Positions 14,387 through 17,600 of a DNA stretch of 17,600 nt are shown piece by piece. The position numbers and the translations under genes were made by a program. This stretch comes from Candidatus Nanopelagicales bacterium (GTDB taxonomy: Bacteria > Actinomycetota > Actinomycetes > S36-B12 > GCA-2699445), in NCBI GenBank assembly GCA_037045355.1, contig JBAOHO010000003.1, positions 1-17,600 of the forward strand. The letters run 5' to 3'. How positions within the stretch are numbered: the stretch's first letter is position 1; every line of letters begins with the position of its first letter. The notes beneath the pieces are model-generated. The model was not told the DNA's origin and searched no databases. It was given only the letters and a program-made list of their open reading frames with translations.

Positions 14387-16396
14387 ACCTCAACTTCCAA
14401 AGATTCCGACAACAGATCGGTGATCTTCACCCGGATCGTCCCGGCATCTTTCGGGATCGCGTAGCTCCCCGCCACCAGCCCGTCCTTTTCCGGCACATCG
14501 ACCAGCACCGGTTGCAGCACCGCCCCGTCATAATTCCAGTCGATCATCACCGATTCCACCAGCTCGCGCCATTCTTCCACGCTTTCCGCCTGCAAGCTGA
14601 GCTTGGAGAGCAGATTCATCGGATAGAATGCCTCAATCACCAGTTGCCCGCCCTTGGCCACGACTCTGGCCTCGGCATCGCGCTTGAACTGCAATTCCTG
14701 CTTGTCCCTGAGAATATCCACCACTTCCACATCAATGCGGTAGCCATTCTGCTTCACTTCGCCTTGCAGAACCGCCGCCAGATCAGGCTCATGCCCCATA
14801 CAGACCAGCGTGATTTTCTCCACTGGCTTATTGGGCTGCTCCCCTTGCCGCCGCTCAAACGCTTTATAATCCATATTGGCCAGCAGATCATTGAGGTCAG
14901 CCCGTGTCGCAATGCGGTTCACTGGCATCAGCTTCACCATCCGCCCGTCCTTCTCACCGTCAAACACATGGCCGGGTGCGAGCCGGTTGATTTCCAGCGC
15001 TTCCAGCAGCAGATCACGCGCCTGCACCGGGTTACGGAACACATCATAATGGTTGACGTTATAGACCTCGAAACCGGGATAGAAGACGGTCGGCTCGATA
15101 ACAGTGCTTATCGCCTCTTCTTCCTCGCCATCTAGCTCATCTGGAGTAATGAGCAATTCAGGCTGGGTGGGTGCTTTGATCGGTTTAGCTTCAAGCTCTT
15201 TGGCCATGCTTAAAAGCCGCTTGGTCGTGATCTGCACCGCCCCCAGATTGATGTCCGCCCCGATAAAGCGCCGACCTAATTTCATGGCTACCGCCTGCGT
15301 CGTACCGCTGCCCATGAAGCAATCAAAAACCAGATCGCCAGGGTTAGAGGAAGCCCGGATAATGCGTTCAACCAAGGATTCAGGCTTCTGAGTCGGATAT
15401 CCCAGACGTTCAGAAGAATTATTATGCATTAACTTGATGTCAGTCCATATATCTTGCAATGGTCGGCCCGTGACATCATCTTCAAATCGTTTAAGGCGAG
15501 GCATACCACCATCTTTTTGGGGCCAGTGAATTTTACCTTCGGCATCCAATCTATCTAATTCAGATGGAACGACTTTCCAGTGATTTCCCTTATCACTTGG
15601 ATTAATCCCTCGCCATGGCTTACCAGTTTCTCCTCTCCTGATCCCTCTTGCCGTTAGGTCTCCTCTTGCATATCTTCGCCCAGTTTCTTCATCTACTTGA
15701 TCAAAAAATTGTTCAATGTAATCTTTGGAAACTTCACCAAAATGTTGGTTCCAAACATAGCTTTCTTGCTTTTTATAAAAGAAAATAGTGTCATGTATTG
15801 TGCCGAATTTATTAGCATCATTGTGTGCGCTTATACGCTGCCACACAATTTCATTAATATAATTGCTGCTACCAAAAATCTCATCCAACAATATTTTGAG
15901 ATAGTGAGAACGGTTGGGGTCACAATGCAAATAAATTACCCCGTTTTGCGCAAGCAATTCACGCAACATGATGAATCTTTCGTACATGAATTGTAAATAC
16001 TCATCATTATTCCAAATATCCGTATACTGCTTTTCCTCAAAACCATTGTATTCACTACTTAATCTAGTTCCTCTAAGTGAGATTACTTTTTTATAATCCG
16101 CTTTAGAATCAAAAGGCGGATCAATGTAGATAAGTTGCACCTGCCCCCGATATTCCTTGAGTAGGTGGCTCATCACCTGGAGATTATCGCCCCAATAGAT
16201 TTTATTGCGCCAGCCTTCTACCTCCGGCCCATGCGTTTCCTTATGTTGTGCCGGGTAATACTGCGTAGAGCTAAAAGGCCGTTTACCGCGCCAGTGCAGC
16301 ATCGGATAACCCTTGATCGGCTCAAACCGGTACTCATCGACCGATTCCAGCCGGTGTCGTGTCCTTGAGTCCTAACGTTCCTTGCTGTCCGCTCAT
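14381..16396 (-). CDS. Beta-class site-specific DNA methyltransferase (type III Mod-like), 3' end cut, one frameshift near start
   Basis: It transfers methyl from S-adenosylmethionine to adenine (or cytosine N4) in a specific DNA sequence. Motif IV (IYIDPPFDS, Asp codon 16120-16122) comes before motif I (DCFMGSGTT, about 15298-15324), the beta-class order of type III Mod proteins; YPTQKPESLVERII just before motif I is also typical. The segment between is the likely target-recognition region. I place the start at ATG 16396-16394, which overlaps the stop of the helicase-nuclease (ATGA). From there MSGQQGTLGLKDTT joins RLESVDEYRFEPIKGYPM if one C near 16354 is dropped; the unbroken frame begins only at 16302. 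About 670 codons are present, and the C-terminus DLLSESLEVEV is followed by antisense aldolase, so the last few residues and stop are missing. A Res or other partner may have lain beyond. Confidence 0.88.
15400..16119 (-). other. AT-rich mosaic segment of the methyltransferase (putative target-recognition region)
   Basis: Sample 60-base lines in this segment are 30-42% GC (for example 15721-15780 and 15841-15900 about 30%), while lines in the flanking catalytic parts are about 55-65%. The borders coincide with motif IV on one side and the TQKPESL block before motif I on the other. This is the part of type III Mod proteins where the target-recognition domain sits. Confidence 0.7.
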
Positions 16397-17600
16397 CCTT
16401 GGCCCCTGAATTTCCAGTTTTTGGCGTCACAATAGTGGCGCATATCGCATTCCTTACATAGCGTTGCCGGTCGTTCGGCAAGCGCAAAATCTTTGCGTTC
16501 AATACGGCCCACCACCAGATCGAAGGTTTCTACCGTCTGTTCAATCGCCCTGGTATCCTTGGGAAACGTGATCGTCGGGTTGCCACTCTCTTCGCTGGTG
16601 TAATACAAGATGCGTCTTGCTCACCTTCTGCCCCGTCCTCTCTTCGACCAGATGGGCATAGACCTCCAACTGGCGGCGATACCGGTCAAGCTTAAGGCGG
16701 TCCTTGGGTGCATTCACATCCAGCTTCTTCTCGGACTTGAAATCCACCAGTTCCACCGTATTGCCCTCACCCACGGATCAGGTCGACTAGTGCCTTTCAG
16801 GATATAATCATCCTTGACCAGCGACACATCCACCTCCGCCTCGCTGAATACGGCTCCAGTCCCCTCCCTGACGCCGGAAATAGCGCAGCACATGCTCCAG
16901 CGCGATCCGCTTCTGCGGCAGGGCGAGATAAACCCGCTCCTTCTTGGTCAAGGATAGGCATAGTTCGTATCAAACCAGTGCCTCAACCTGCGCTCCGCGG
17001 AGAGGCGGCTTTCCTCTCCCCGCAGTACGCGCCTTATGAATATCCTCAATGGTCTGATGCACGAGCTGTACCGAACAGGATCGGGCTGGTGCCGTTTACC
17101 GGCGCAAAGGCCAGTTCCTTGAAAAAGCGGTACTGTTCGGCACAATTCTCAAACAGCGTCAGGTGGGAAGTAAAACTATACTCCCGCTTGAGATTAACCT
17201 CTTTCACCGTTGCAAGCGGCACCGCTTCCGGTCGGAAGCGCGGGTCGCGCCAGTCCACAGCCCGGTCATAGAGTTCACTGAAAAACCGGGACGGCACCTC
17301 TGCCCTCTCTCCCGGTTCTCCATTGCCGTTAATACGAGCAGATTCTGTTGCCGCGGGAAAATGCAGTATAATAAAGCCGCCGGAAATCGTAAAACTTGGT
17401 CAGCTCCAGCGGCTCAAACACCGGCTTGGAAAGATACCCTCCGGCCAGCAATTCATGCCCAGATCGGTATGCTGCTTGCGTGGCACCGATTCCAGCGATC
17501 CCACAATGACCACTGGGAATTCCAGCCCTTTGGACTGGTGGATGGTCCAGGAACGAGCACGCAGCCGCTTGGCGCATATTCCGCCTCATCCTCATACTCA
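16393..17600 (-). pseudogene. UvrD-like SF1 helicase fused to a 4Fe-4S PD-(D/E)XK nuclease: 3' part, many frame disruptions
   Basis: Piecing the three minus-strand frames together gives one continuous protein. First come helicase motif V (SWTIHQSKGLEFPVVIVGS, about 17495-17550), LLAGGYLSKPVFEPLEL, and motif VI (FRRLYYTAFSR, about 17355-17390). Then comes a RecB/Cas4-like nuclease: SFTSHLTLFENCAEQYRFF (first Cys), FGT/LVHQTIEDIH (His motif), DDYILKGT/VDLIRG (Asp) and VELVDFKSEKK (D-x-K). It ends with CKECDMRHYC, the C-x2-C-x5-C that with the first Cys forms an AddB/Cas4-type iron-sulfur site. About eleven frame changes occur, most repaired by deleting one base and at least one (near 17445) by adding one. 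No catalytic residue is lost, so sequencing error or very recent decay is likely. The stop overlaps the methyltransferase ATG. The helicase N-terminus lies beyond the window. Confidence 0.82.

Noticed and set aside
14512..15135. Plus-strand open frames across the methyltransferase (14512-15135, 15104-15391, 15697-15996)
   Set aside because: They lie opposite conserved methyltransferase sequence and encode nothing recognisable.

Overview
The window joins two unlike pieces of DNA. Positions 1 to about 14380 look like a high-GC (roughly mid-60s %) Actinomycetota chromosome. Supporting features are a CCA-encoding tRNA-His beside oligoribonuclease, an LppX/LprAFG-type lipoprotein, a two-domain universal stress protein, a secernin-like C69 peptidase and a DUF3089 esterase. 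Positions 14381 to 17600 are less GC-rich overall, with a strongly AT-rich core, and carry the C-terminal part of a restriction/defence-like module on the minus strand. The change falls inside a fructose-bisphosphate aldolase gene and at the 3' end of a DNA methyltransferase gene. Both genes are cut there without their own stop codon, so the join is most likely an assembly chimera or an illegitimate recombination rather than a normal gene order.

Layout of the actinobacterial part, left to right: a 5'-truncated HyuA-HyuB (5-oxoprolinase/N-methylhydantoinase type) gene with an 18-bp minisatellite in its linker and a frameshift near its 3' end; tRNA-His(GTG) and orn on the minus strand; a hemerythrin-domain gene facing a tandem universal stress protein gene; a C69 peptidase gene coupled by a TGATG overlap to a zinc alcohol dehydrogenase-family gene; a minus-strand run of dienelactone hydrolase, lipoprotein and 3-methyladenine DNA glycosylase; a class III aminotransferase on the minus strand; a divergent intergenic region holding a 12-copy 18-bp tandem repeat; a DUF3089 alpha/beta-hydrolase whose signal peptide and catalytic domain lie in different frames; and the N-terminal half of a class I aldolase. 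These are mostly ordinary metabolic and stress genes, with no single pathway evident.

Layout of the foreign part, read on the minus strand from 17600 down: the 3' portion of a UvrD-like SF1 helicase fused to a RecB/Cas4-like PD-(D/E)XK nuclease with a four-cysteine (4Fe-4S type) signature. It is broken by about eleven frame changes. An ATGA stop/start overlap leads into a beta-class DNA methyltransferase (type III Mod-like) whose central, putatively target-recognising segment is about 30-42% GC against about 55-65% in flanking segments. This pairing is the most interesting content of the window. I do not recognise it as a named defence system. Its downstream partner, if any, is lost at the junction.
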